In this document: piece by piece, positions 17,921-27,245 of the stretch
Position numbering within the stretch: the first letter of the stretch is position 1
Layout of the letters: each line of letters begins with the position of its first letter
Source: Tenuifilaceae bacterium CYCD
GTDB lineage: Bacteria > Bacteroidota > Bacteroidia > Bacteroidales > Tenuifilaceae
Assembly: GCA_036322835.1 (NCBI GenBank)
Contig: AP027304.1
Coordinates: 620,001 to 684,000 of the forward strand
Length of the DNA: 64,000 bases
Reading direction: 5' to 3'
The notes under the pieces: model-generated
Databases searched by the model: none
What the model saw: only the letters and a program-made list of their open reading frames with translations
What the model was told of the DNA's origin: nothing
Program-made: the position numbers and the translations under genes

Positions 17921-18919
17921 CTACTTTCTTAGTCTATTAAACCTATCATCAATTTTCATCCAGTAAATATCTGAGTTTCCGTTTCCTGGCAATATCCTTC
18001 TTTTTGCGATTGAACCTAGGCTCCAACTAGATTGTAGATCGCTAAATTTTATTGTTTTTGCGGCAGAAGCAAAGAAAAGGATTTTACCATCGGGCGATGT
18101 TGAAATGCTGATAGCGTTTGGACAAGGTAGATTAAGTTCCTTAACCAAATCTATTCCCTCAGTCCAAGTATCATCGGCATTATGGAAAAAGAGCATATAG
18201 GTTGCACTCCGCATATTGGTTGAATCGCGTTCCGATACGCAACCAATTAAGTAACTATCATCAGGAGCTATACATGCATTGAAAATTGTTCCCTTACCGT
18301 TTACGGGTGCTGGCAGCACAATTGGATCCTGGTAAACACCATTTATCAATTTAGATCGGAGAATTTGCGATGTCTTTGTTTTTGCATCAGTTCTACAAAA
18401 ATAAAGCGTACCATCATTGGTTAACGAGGGATAAAACTCCTCTTGTCCATTAATACTCTCTGGCAAAGGATTGGCTTCACTCCAGAAGCCATCTGCATTT
18501 CGGCTTGCAACCCAGATATTCTGATTATTCCATCCAGGCTTTCGAATCTCGCCTTCGCGAGGTTTGGTAGATAGGAAAAAGATTTTACTACCATCGATTG
18601 ATAGTGCCGGCTCGGCAAAGAAACACATTGTATCCCTTGCAAAAGGAGCAACAACAGGTTCCTGCCACACGTCATTAACCTTTTTGGTCATCATAATTGT
18701 ATTCCAATCGCCCTGAAAAAGCGAATAGTAAATCTCATTCCCGTCCATTGTTATAGCGATATCGCGCTCATACATTCCTGTGGAAACAAACCCCGGAGCA
18801 AATAATTTTGGAGTTAATTCTGGCCGATCTATTTTGTTCTCAGATTGTCCATACACCATTGTTGAACTGATTACAGCGAAAATAGGAGCAATGAAATAAA
18901 GCGACACAAAACGTTTCAT
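17921..18919 (-). CDS. Secreted PD40 beta-propeller protein
   Basis: From ATG 18919 the protein is 332 residues with a proper signal peptide (MKRFVSLYFIAPIFAV then VYGQS). An ATG nine codons upstream would bury the signal, so it is not preferred. The mature part shows repeated PD40 / TolB-like propeller blades: DIAITMDGNEIYYSLF, EPALSIDGSKIFFLST, YPSLTNDGTLYFCR, ISTSPDGKILFFASA. Such proteins in Bacteroidota often bind partners at the outer membrane; no enzyme motif is seen. Its neighbours on both sides have their own signals, so it is probably transcribed alone. Confidence 0.75.
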   Translation of the reverse strand: MKRFVSLYFIAPIFAVISSTMVYGQSENKIDRPELTPKLFAPGFVSTGMYERDIAITMDGNEIYYSLFQGDWNTIMMTKKVNDVWQEPVVAPFARDTMCFFAEPALSIDGSKIFFLSTKPREGEIRKPGWNNQNIWVASRNADGFWSEANPLPESINGQEEFYPSLTNDGTLYFCRTDAKTKTSQILRSKLINGVYQDPIVLPAPVNGKGTIFNACIAPDDSYLIGCVSERDSTNMRSATYMLFFHNADDTWTEGIDLVKELNLPCPNAISISTSPDGKILFFASAAKTIKFSDLQSSWSLGSIAKRRILPGNGNSDIYWMKIDDRFNRLRK

Positions 18920-19093
18920 ATGTGAGATCTTTAAATTATTGATCAATAATATTTACATTTTATAAATCTTTATCAAAATGAACGAAACACCCATGATATG
19001 AAAAATACAACACATGGGTGCTTCTAAAGGTTAAAGGGTCTAGAATGGCCATTCCACAAATAAGATACATTAAGTGGATTTTACCCTATCATC

Positions 19094-19122
19094 AATAAAA
19101 AAGTCGGATTAAAACCCGACTT
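19094..19122 (-). terminator. Terminator of the acyl ligase-acyltransferase gene
   Basis: On the minus strand CGACTT-type arms (19101-19107 and 19116-19122) form a 7-bp stem, followed by TTTTTTATTG. It lies 14 bp after the stop codon of the minus-strand gene at 19136. Confidence 0.8.
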
Positions 19123-19135
19123 CGTAGCAATATTC

Positions 19136-21607
19136 TCAAAATGTCTCATTAATCTTGGTTTCAATCTTACTCTTAACCATTTCTATCAATGAATCCAACT
19201 CGTAATCGGCAGGGTTTATTGGGGGTAAAAAACTAACCCTAATGGGTGTTCCCGGTCTTGGAACTTTTGATCCACGAGGAAACGCTTTAAATGCTCCAGA
19301 AATGGCAACCGGAACAACCGGAACATTCAACTCACGGCTTAGTATAGCAAATGTTTTCTTGAAATCGCCCAATTCGCCAGTATGAGTCCTTGTGCCTTCA
19401 GGGAAAAGAATGATTTTTTTACCGCTCTTAAGAACTTCTGCTAATTTTTGAATTGACTCCTTCAAGTCTTTATCAATATCCATTACAATAACATTGTTCT
19501 TACTAGCCATGAACCTTGTAATCCAGTTGTTTACGTGTTTCTTCTTGGCATAAAAATAGGTTGATCGGAATGTTTTGCGCTTAATAAAAGATGCGACAAG
19601 CAGTCCGTCCAAATAACTTTGATGGTTTGGCGCAATAATACAAGGGCCTTCGGGTATATTCTCAGTCCCCTCACTCTTGAATTTAAAGTAGATTTTAAAG
19701 AATCCTTTTGATATGTTTTTGATGAAGTTCTGAGTGGGCCAAGTCTTCGGAAGTTTAACGTGAACCTTCTCCTTTAAAAGTTCAGTCCAATTTGTACCCT
19801 CTTCCTTGTTGAAAAGCTTATGTTCCCTGATATGGTCAACCATTGCCCTTACCGATGGGAAACGAATCAACTTTTCGTTATCGAACTTAATACCAAACTT
19901 GGTTTCAATAAAATCGATAAGCGATAATCGGCTTAAGGAATCCAGAGCTATATCGAACTCTAAATGATCGTCGGGCGATATCTCCATATCAACCTGACTC
20001 TCAATAAACGATTTAACTGCTCGGTACTCCTCGTTATCGGGATGCTCCACTTTTCCCTTTTTCTTTTTGGGCGCTTCGGCCAATTCTGCTAGTTTGTAAC
20101 GTTGTAGTTTTCCCAACCTTGTTCGCGGAAGTTCAACGTTTACCAAGGCAAAATGCATTATGCGTTTGTATGAACTCAAATTATTATTGAGTTCAGGCAT
20201 AACTGCCTCCCTAAAGTATTGCTCAGGATTTTTGACATCCAAATCCGACAGACTTTTGTAATCGGGATGAATTACTGCGTGGAGCGCATCGTTAAACAAG
20301 TAAACTCCAGCCTCCTTAACGCATGGTGATGCTTTTTCTAACTTTACTTCGAGCTCAACAGGGTTGATATTTTTCCCGTTCGATAGAACAATAATCTCCT
20401 TTTTTCGGCCTGTAATAAACAGATACCCCTTTTTATCGAAACGACCCAAATCACCGGTGTACAACCAACCATCCCTTAAAACTTCGGCAGTTTCCTCGGG
20501 GCGGTTATAGTAACCCTGCATAATATTTGGCCCTTTGGCCACAACTTCGCCATCGCGAATTTCTACGGAAAGTCCTGGAAGTGGATGCCCCGGAGATCCA
20601 ATCAATACCTTTCCAGGTCTTGTGAAGGTTATCATAGGTGCAGCCTCTGTCATTCCAAATCCATCTAAAACATCAAAGCCTAAAGTCTGGAAAAAACCTC
20701 CTACTTCCCTGCTCAATGCAGCACCACCCGACACAAGGTATTCCAAATGTCCACCGAATCCCCGATGCACTTTTCCAAATATCTTTTTGCCTAAAGTTTT
20801 ACTTTTTGACAATTTTACAATTCGGAACAACATCCTCCCAACAAAACTGGCATCAATTTTTGCCTTAACACCCTTATATATCAACTCGTACAAACGAGGA
20901 ACCCCAATGATTATGGCAACCTGATTATTTTTTAATGTTTCCAAAAGGTCGGACGATTGCATTGATGGACTCATCACAATGGTAGCACCAACCCTCAAAG
21001 GAGCCATCATAGATCCTGCAAGCGGGAATATATGATGCATTGGAAGTAACATCAGCACTTGTCGTTGAGGAGTATATATGACCACATCCTCAGATACCGC
21101 CTTGATGTTAGCCAAAAGATTTTTGAATGATAACATAACTCCTTTGGGGCTTCCTGTTGTACCCGATGTATAAATAATAACAGCGGTATTCTCTATATCG
21201 GAAGGTGTAATTGGCTCAATTATAGAATCAGCAGAGGATAGCTGTATGTCATCGAAAATTATTATTTCTGGAGAATAGTTTAATTTCGGTTTGATTTTAT
21301 CTATTTCCTTTATTTGCCCGTGGCTACTAAATATTAACTCAGGCTGAGAATCGTTTAGTATATAAGCAACATCCTCATTCGATGCAGCAAAGTCAACAGG
21401 AACAACAATGGAACCATTCTTCAATGCAGCATAAAAAGCATAGATCCATTCAACTCTATTCTCAGAAAATATAGCTACTTTTTTATATCTTTTATCCTTG
21501 AAAATAAAAGAATACTGCTCAACAAACTGGAATAACTCTTCGTATGAGATATGTTTGTTCTTAGTAATAATCGCATCTTTTTTAATATCTTCTCTACTAA
21601 TCATCAT
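19136..21607 (-). CDS. Acyl-CoA/ACP ligase, acyl carrier and PlsC acyltransferase fusion
   Basis: Read from ATG 21607, the 823-residue protein has three domains. Residues 1-510 form an AMP-forming ligase, with P-loop YTSGTTGSPKG at 146-156 and the A10 lysine K500 in RTRLGKLQR. Residues 525-600 form an acyl carrier domain, with attachment Ser557 in ALDSLSR. Residues 640-823 form a PlsC glycerolipid acyltransferase, with H662-x4-D667 and FPEGTR at 735-740. The chain thus activates a fatty acid, loads it on its own carrier and passes it to a lysophospholipid-type acceptor. It resembles Aas of E. coli, but the order is reversed and the carrier is built in. The upstream TTG frame opening at 21634 lies inside the promoter box, so ATG 21607 is chosen. 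Confidence 0.88.
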   Translation of the reverse strand: MMISREDIKKDAIITKNKHISYEELFQFVEQYSFIFKDKRYKKVAIFSENRVEWIYAFYAALKNGSIVVPVDFAASNEDVAYILNDSQPELIFSSHGQIKEIDKIKPKLNYSPEIIIFDDIQLSSADSIIEPITPSDIENTAVIIYTSGTTGSPKGVMLSFKNLLANIKAVSEDVVIYTPQRQVLMLLPMHHIFPLAGSMMAPLRVGATIVMSPSMQSSDLLETLKNNQVAIIIGVPRLYELIYKGVKAKIDASFVGRMLFRIVKLSKSKTLGKKIFGKVHRGFGGHLEYLVSGGAALSREVGGFFQTLGFDVLDGFGMTEAAPMITFTRPGKVLIGSPGHPLPGLSVEIRDGEVVAKGPNIMQGYYNRPEETAEVLRDGWLYTGDLGRFDKKGYLFITGRKKEIIVLSNGKNINPVELEVKLEKASPCVKEAGVYLFNDALHAVIHPDYKSLSDLDVKNPEQYFREAVMPELNNNLSSYKRIMHFALVNVELPRTRLGKLQRYKLAELAEAPKKKKGKVEHPDNEEYRAVKSFIESQVDMEISPDDHLEFDIALDSLSRLSLIDFIETKFGIKFDNEKLIRFPSVRAMVDHIREHKLFNKEEGTNWTELLKEKVHVKLPKTWPTQNFIKNISKGFFKIYFKFKSEGTENIPEGPCIIAPNHQSYLDGLLVASFIKRKTFRSTYFYAKKKHVNNWITRFMASKNNVIVMDIDKDLKESIQKLAEVLKSGKKIILFPEGTRTHTGELGDFKKTFAILSRELNVPVVPVAISGAFKAFPRGSKVPRPGTPIRVSFLPPINPADYELDSLIEMVKSKIETKINETF

Positions 21608-21631
21608 ATCTAATCTAAATTGAGTATGGTG

Positions 21632-21639
21632 CAAAGTTA
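21632..21639 (-). promoter_or_regulatory. -7 box of the acyl ligase-acyltransferase gene
   Basis: TAACTTTG on the minus strand matches TAnnTTTG. It overlaps a TTG codon at 21634 that would otherwise open the reading frame, which supports the ATG at 21607 as start. Confidence 0.55.
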
Positions 21640-21675
21640 GATGATTATTTAAGACATATGTTTGAATTTAAAACT

Positions 21676-21699
21676 AATAGCGGTTAAAAAACCGCTATT
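21676..21699 (-). terminator. Terminator of the mannosidase operon
   Basis: AATAGCGGTT (21676-21685) and AACCGCTATT (21690-21699) form a 10-bp stem with a 4-nt loop, followed on the minus strand by AGTTTTAAATT. It lies about 27 bp after the GH92 stop codon. Confidence 0.75.
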
Positions 21700-21725
21700 G
21701 TTTTATTAAATTATCTAACTGACTC

Positions 21726-24674
21726 TTATTTAACCACAATCTCATCAATAAATAGCCACGAGGGCTCACCCTCGCTTAAATGCCCTGCCGGCAGTTTTCC
21801 GTACGATTTGGCAAAAACCTTCACGTAACGAGCATTAACTTTAACATTAAGTCCAAACTCCTTGATTGTTGGATTCTGCTCAGTATCGGGAATGGTATTC
21901 TGAACTTCGCCTACAGGAGTAAAATTTACGTTATCGGTTGATACGGCGTAAGAAACATACTTTGGCATCATAATCCATGGACCAATGTCTTGGAGAAAGT
22001 CTGCACCTATGTAGGTTATATCCTTCTCGGAACCGAGATCAACAACTGCCTCGAAATCCTGATTTTGATAGCCCTGCCATCTTCCCACTCTAAAATTTGT
22101 AATTCCCCTGAGACCATCAACCAGCGCCAATTTACCTCCACCTGAATAAAGGTTACTGTATTCCCCTTTAATAGCAATATCCTTCACCGAATTCACCTTA
22201 ACATATCGACCCTCAATAATTGCACTGGTTTCACCACTTGGCAGAACAGCATAGGCTTTAACAATTTTCGACTCGGTTAATACAACCTTATTGCCCTGTC
22301 GCCACTGAACACCTCCTCCTGGTTTATCAATATCAAATATCGAGTAGAAAATCATTGCATCAGGCTGACACGATGATATATTTAACTCTAAACTCTCGGT
22401 AAATGATTGTGTAGATGTGTTAAAGGCAGGTGCAACTGCTATGGGATGATCGTCAATTTTAGTTTCTGGAATATCAGCATCCGCGGTTCCCCATGTTTTA
22501 TTTGGCTGATCCGACATAATTAACTTTAGCTCACCACCTGCAATAATCTCCGAATGATCAATCCAACTCCGAGTTAACGGTTGACCGTTTAGAGATGCAG
22601 ATGCGATATAAATATTTTGCGCTGAATTATTCTCAGCCACAACTGTAAACTGTTTGCCATTCTCTAGGTTAAATGTAATTTTTGAGAACAGAGGAGAACC
22701 TATAGCATACTGCGTACTGCCCGGACAAACTGGGTAAAATCCTGCTGCACTAAGAATGTACCAAGCGCTCATCTGACCGCAATCCTCGTTACCACAAAGG
22801 CCATCGGGTTTATGGGTGTACATCTCACCCATAATTTTGCGAATCATCTGCTGTGTTTTCCAAGGTTTGCCAACGTAATTGTAGAGGTAAGCCATATGGT
22901 GGCTAGGCTCGTTACCATGAGCATACTGACCAATAAGACCTGTTATATCGACCTGATTTTTACCCGATAACTGCGATGATGTTGAGAATAGGTCATCGAG
23001 CCTTTTTTCGAAATTATCCTTGCCTCCGTACAACTTTATCAGTCCTGCAATATCCTGTGGAACATAAAAGCTGTACTGCCAACTGTTGGCCTCGGTAAAG
23101 CTTTGGTCAACCTCCGCAGGATTAAAATTATCCTTCCAGCCGCCATTAATGCGTGGACGTATAAAATGTGTTGTTGGATCGAACAAATTTTTGTATGCCT
23201 GAGCACGTTTAACAAACTCAATATAATCGGAATTTTCACCTAAATCTTTAGCAAATTGTGCTATGCACCAATCATCATAAGCATATTCAAGGGTTTTAGA
23301 AACCGACTCGTGCTCCATATCGCCAGGGATAAAGTTATACTGCTTAAACTCTTTCAACCCGAAGTGATTGAGCTTTGCGCTATGCTTCATTGCCTGCAGG
23401 GCAAACTTTTCGTCAAAATTTCTGATTCCTTTCTTCCATGCATCAACAATTACAGGTACAGAGTGATAGCCAATCATACACTCCGTTTCGTTTGCAGCAA
23501 GTTCCCAAACAGGAAGTCGTCCCCCAAAACGATAATCTGACAGGAATGTATTAATATAGTCTCCCGTTCTCTTCGTGTCGATAATAGTCATTAGCGGATG
23601 CCAAGCCCTGTAGGTATCCCATAACGAGAAAACTGTGTAAGGTGTAAATCCATCGGCCTGATGAATTTGGTTATCCATTCCACGGTACAGTCCATCAACG
23701 TCCGAAAAGATATTGGGCACAACCATTGCATGGTAAAGCGATGTATAGAATGTTGTTAGTTGCTCTGGAGTTCCGCCACTTACGCTAATCTTTGATAATT
23801 CATCATTCCAAAGTTTTTGAGCATTAACTACAACCGAATCAAAGTCCCAACCGGGTAGTTCTGACTCTAAATTTTTTAAAGCCCCTTCCTCGCTAACTGC
23901 AGAAATACCAACCTTTACAAGCAATTGTCCATTGGCTAACTTAGGAAACTGAACCCAAGCACGAAGTTTTGTGCCCTCGGTTCTTACCTGCCCATTCTCC
24001 TCCGTGTTTACGGTTATTTGATCATCATCAACAAAGTTAGGCCCTTTTATAATGGGCTCGGAAAAACGAATTACAAAGTAAATCTGCTGATCTTTAGCCC
24101 ACATTTTTGAACGACGAAAGCCGTGCAGTTCATTCTTCCCAACAACCTTAACCCACGACTCCAAGACCTTGTCGCGATGCATAAGATCTATAACCAGAGC
24201 AGGCTTATTAGCTTTTTTGTATGTGTATCGATGAAAACCAACCCTTGCAGTAGCAGTCATCTCGGCCTTTACTTTGTACTTATCGAGAAAAACTGAGTAG
24301 TAGCCTGACTTTGCCGTTTCGTTTACCTTCTGAAAGGCAGATGAATACTTAGTGTTATCAAAAACTGGATTTCCAGTCACCGGAGCAATAAGAATATCGC
24401 CATAATCCGAGGCCCCTGTACCGCTAAGGTGCGTATGCGAAAAACCGTAAATCACATTATCGGAGTAATGGTAACCCGAACAGCCATCCCAGCCTGTTAG
24501 GCGTGTATCGGGGCTTAACTGAACCATACCATAGGGCACAGTGGCTCCCGGATATGTGTGACCGTGAAAATTGGTTCCAATGAATGGATTCACATATTCC
24601 ACGGGGCTCTTCTCCTGCGAAAACAGCGCAATGCTAACAAGCATCAAAACTGTAAGTAGCTGAGGTTTTTTCAT
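21726..24674 (-). CDS. GH92 exo-alpha-mannosidase
   Basis: The 982-residue protein has a signal peptide (MKKPQLLTVLMLVSIALFSQ). Its GH92 core opens with VEYVNPFIGTNFHGHTYPG. Characteristic motifs include the calcium and active-site segments YAHGNEPSHHMAY, with the likely acid Glu, and CGNEDCGQMSAWY. After about residue 760 there is a chitobiase-like segment (AMIFYSIFDIDKPGGGVQW) and a discoidin-like C-terminus ending EPSWLFIDEIVVK. GH92 enzymes trim alpha-1,2, alpha-1,3 or alpha-1,4 mannose from high-mannose N-glycans, with calcium. It is the last gene of the minus-strand operon, 64 bp after the beta-mannosidase gene, and ends at a terminator. The exact linkage cannot be read from sequence. 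Confidence 0.94.
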   Translation of the reverse strand: MKKPQLLTVLMLVSIALFSQEKSPVEYVNPFIGTNFHGHTYPGATVPYGMVQLSPDTRLTGWDGCSGYHYSDNVIYGFSHTHLSGTGASDYGDILIAPVTGNPVFDNTKYSSAFQKVNETAKSGYYSVFLDKYKVKAEMTATARVGFHRYTYKKANKPALVIDLMHRDKVLESWVKVVGKNELHGFRRSKMWAKDQQIYFVIRFSEPIIKGPNFVDDDQITVNTEENGQVRTEGTKLRAWVQFPKLANGQLLVKVGISAVSEEGALKNLESELPGWDFDSVVVNAQKLWNDELSKISVSGGTPEQLTTFYTSLYHAMVVPNIFSDVDGLYRGMDNQIHQADGFTPYTVFSLWDTYRAWHPLMTIIDTKRTGDYINTFLSDYRFGGRLPVWELAANETECMIGYHSVPVIVDAWKKGIRNFDEKFALQAMKHSAKLNHFGLKEFKQYNFIPGDMEHESVSKTLEYAYDDWCIAQFAKDLGENSDYIEFVKRAQAYKNLFDPTTHFIRPRINGGWKDNFNPAEVDQSFTEANSWQYSFYVPQDIAGLIKLYGGKDNFEKRLDDLFSTSSQLSGKNQVDITGLIGQYAHGNEPSHHMAYLYNYVGKPWKTQQMIRKIMGEMYTHKPDGLCGNEDCGQMSAWYILSAAGFYPVCPGSTQYAIGSPLFSKITFNLENGKQFTVVAENNSAQNIYIASASLNGQPLTRSWIDHSEIIAGGELKLIMSDQPNKTWGTADADIPETKIDDHPIAVAPAFNTSTQSFTESLELNISSCQPDAMIFYSIFDIDKPGGGVQWRQGNKVVLTESKIVKAYAVLPSGETSAIIEGRYVKVNSVKDIAIKGEYSNLYSGGGKLALVDGLRGITNFRVGRWQGYQNQDFEAVVDLGSEKDITYIGADFLQDIGPWIMMPKYVSYAVSTDNVNFTPVGEVQNTIPDTEQNPTIKEFGLNVKVNARYVKVFAKSYGKLPAGHLSEGEPSWLFIDEIVVK

Positions 24675-24738
24675 TGTATATTGATGTTTATTAATCGTTT
24701 CATTATTTAATTTGAAAGAATTAAAAGAGATTGAAAAG

Positions 24739-27237
24739 TTAAAGGAATTTTAATTTCAGTTTATCATCCAAATTACCACTATACTTAATTGCATATTTTC
24801 GTCCGGGCAGAATATGCAAATAGTTATTCTCAAACCTGCAATCGGGATTACTGCTGCTTAACTCCACAAAAAATGCAGGATATTTTGATGACAAAGTTAT
24901 CGTTCCTCCATTGTCGCCCTTGGTAATCTCCTGAACTATCAGTGGATCCTCAACTTGTAGTTCACCAACTTTTCCGAAAAACGATACTAATTCAAACTCG
25001 GATTTATCCTTTAAACTCAAACGGGTGTGTATAAAGTATTTATTATAATCGATTTTTTTAACGGGATTTTCAATTCGAGCCACAGATACAGCGATATTAG
25101 GTTTCAACAAAACTTCCTTAGTCCATTGCTTCAACGTATCACCCAGGGTGCTTAGTATGGTTAACGTTATTTTTCCGCTTACGGGCTGTAAACTATCCGA
25201 AACAGCATTAACCACAATTACGCTATCGTTTACCTGAGCAGAAACCAACACCGATTTGTAACAATCACGAACAGTGTAGTGAACCGCCTTCCAATGCCCC
25301 AAATAGTCGATACTCGACCACGAAACTACTGGCCAACAATCGTTCAACTGCCAGTAAAGTGTTCCCATACAACGTGGCGAAGCCAATCGGTGCGATTCAA
25401 TGGCCACCCTGTAGCCAATGGCCTGGGTTATTTGGCTGTAGTATGTCCAATCGTCAATGCCGTTAGGCTGAAAACCCTCGCGCTGCATGAATGTATCGAT
25501 AGTTTCGTACCCTACAGGATGTTTCTGATGGCATCGCATCTCGGTTGAATCAGGCATTCCTCCATTACCGCTGAAACACTTGATAGTATGAGCCGATGGT
25601 GCCCCCTGAAAACCGTACTCGCTCATAAAGCGGGGTACTTTCTCCTGGTATTTTCCGAATGGCTGTTTGCCCCACCAAACACCCCAGTAATGGGAATCGC
25701 CGTAAGCCATACTCTCGTTGTGTCCCCAGCCAAACTGTGGCGACGATGACCAGTAACTGGCCTTGGCATCGTACTTAGCGACAACCGATGGAAGCAATTG
25801 GTGGAATAACTTCTGATACCCATCCCAGATTGAATCGGCAATTGCAGGTACGGAGTCGAACTGGCGTTTCCATCCCCAGTTTTTCCAGCCCTCATCAATC
25901 TCGTTATTGCCGCACCACAGCGCAATGCATGGATGGTTTCGCAACCGTAAAACCTGCTGAGTTGCCTCCTCCCTAACATTTTGTAAAAAAACAGAATCAC
26001 TAGGATACATGCTGCAAGCAAACATAAAATCCTGCCAAACCAAAATACCAAGGCTATCGCATAAGTCGTAAAAACGATCCTCCTCGTAGGCTCCCCCACC
26101 CCACAAACGCAACATATTGAATCCCGAATTTGCAGCATCAACAAGCAATTGTTCAAAATTCTCTTTTGATGCAGATGGAAGAAAACTTTGCCTTGGAATA
26201 AAATTCGCCCCCTTCATAAAAACAGGCACACCATTCAATTTGAAGTAGAAACTTTTCCCAACACTGTCGGATTCCTGAACCAATTCGATTGTTCTAATTC
26301 CGTAGTTTATACTTTTTGTTCGTTGAGCGTTCTCCCCTTCCACTATAAATGAGAAATTATACAGATATGATTCTCCCAAGCCATTACTCCACCAAATTTT
26401 TGGCTTTTTAATCCTAAACGGAACCGTAATAACGTTTTTCCCAGAGCCAACCTTTGACTTAACCGATGCAAACACACGCTTGCCATCTGAAACATTAACC
26501 TCGATATGTTGAAATCGACCTGAAGGAACTGAGATCTTCGCTGTTAAGTAGGCATCGCCCTTGTAAATTGAATCGGTATAAACCTGAATATTTTCAATGT
26601 TAAAATCGCTCCACGACTGCAAGTATATAGGCTTCCAAATTCCGCAGGTAACAAAACGTGGCCCCCAATCCCAACCAAAGTGATAGGCCGCTTTGCGAAC
26701 GTAAGCCCATTCCCCGCCAGGTAAGGTGTAGGGCAACTCCTTTGATTTTTTCCTTGTCTCGCTTAACGCCGATCGAAATAAAATCCGGATGCTATTTTCA
26801 CCATCATTCAGCAACTTATCGCAACGAATAACCCATTTTCTAAACATATTGTCAGCATTCAGAATCAATGAGTCGTTCAAGTAAACCTCTGCGTAGGTAT
26901 CTAATCCTTCAAAAACAAGATCAACATGCTTGTTCTTAAAGAAAAACTCATCAACCCTAAACTTTATAGTGTATTCCCAGTCGGCTTCATCAACCCAACC
27001 TAGATTCATACTATTGCAACCCAGAAAAGGGTCAGGAATAACTCCACTATTATATAAATCGGTATGAATTGTGCCCGGAATGGTTGTTAACTGCCACTCA
27101 TCAGCAGTACCGGCTTTTCGAAATCGCCATGCACCAATAAGAGGCAAGGTTTGTTGTGCGAATACCTCAAAAATACTGCAGAAAAGTATCAGTACCGTTA
27201 GATAACACTGAATATTTCGGATTGAAAATCTCATCAC
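24739..27237 (-). CDS. GH2 beta-mannosidase
   Basis: The 832-residue protein has a signal peptide (through about VFAQQ, residue 29). A sugar-binding jelly roll follows (PLIGAWRFRKAG, WEYTIKFRV), then an immunoglobulin-like domain and the GH2 barrel. The acid/base Glu is in LWCGNNEIDEGW, and the nucleophile is in RFMSEYGFQGAPS. The combination matches beta-mannosidases, which release the beta-1,4-linked mannose of the N-glycan core or of mannans. It lies 8 bp after the ROK kinase gene, so it is cotranscribed with it, and precedes GH92. Confidence 0.92.
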   Translation of the reverse strand: MMRFSIRNIQCYLTVLILFCSIFEVFAQQTLPLIGAWRFRKAGTADEWQLTTIPGTIHTDLYNSGVIPDPFLGCNSMNLGWVDEADWEYTIKFRVDEFFFKNKHVDLVFEGLDTYAEVYLNDSLILNADNMFRKWVIRCDKLLNDGENSIRILFRSALSETRKKSKELPYTLPGGEWAYVRKAAYHFGWDWGPRFVTCGIWKPIYLQSWSDFNIENIQVYTDSIYKGDAYLTAKISVPSGRFQHIEVNVSDGKRVFASVKSKVGSGKNVITVPFRIKKPKIWWSNGLGESYLYNFSFIVEGENAQRTKSINYGIRTIELVQESDSVGKSFYFKLNGVPVFMKGANFIPRQSFLPSASKENFEQLLVDAANSGFNMLRLWGGGAYEEDRFYDLCDSLGILVWQDFMFACSMYPSDSVFLQNVREEATQQVLRLRNHPCIALWCGNNEIDEGWKNWGWKRQFDSVPAIADSIWDGYQKLFHQLLPSVVAKYDAKASYWSSSPQFGWGHNESMAYGDSHYWGVWWGKQPFGKYQEKVPRFMSEYGFQGAPSAHTIKCFSGNGGMPDSTEMRCHQKHPVGYETIDTFMQREGFQPNGIDDWTYYSQITQAIGYRVAIESHRLASPRCMGTLYWQLNDCWPVVSWSSIDYLGHWKAVHYTVRDCYKSVLVSAQVNDSVIVVNAVSDSLQPVSGKITLTILSTLGDTLKQWTKEVLLKPNIAVSVARIENPVKKIDYNKYFIHTRLSLKDKSEFELVSFFGKVGELQVEDPLIVQEITKGDNGGTITLSSKYPAFFVELSSSNPDCRFENNYLHILPGRKYAIKYSGNLDDKLKLKFL

Positions 27238-27245
27238 GATTAACT

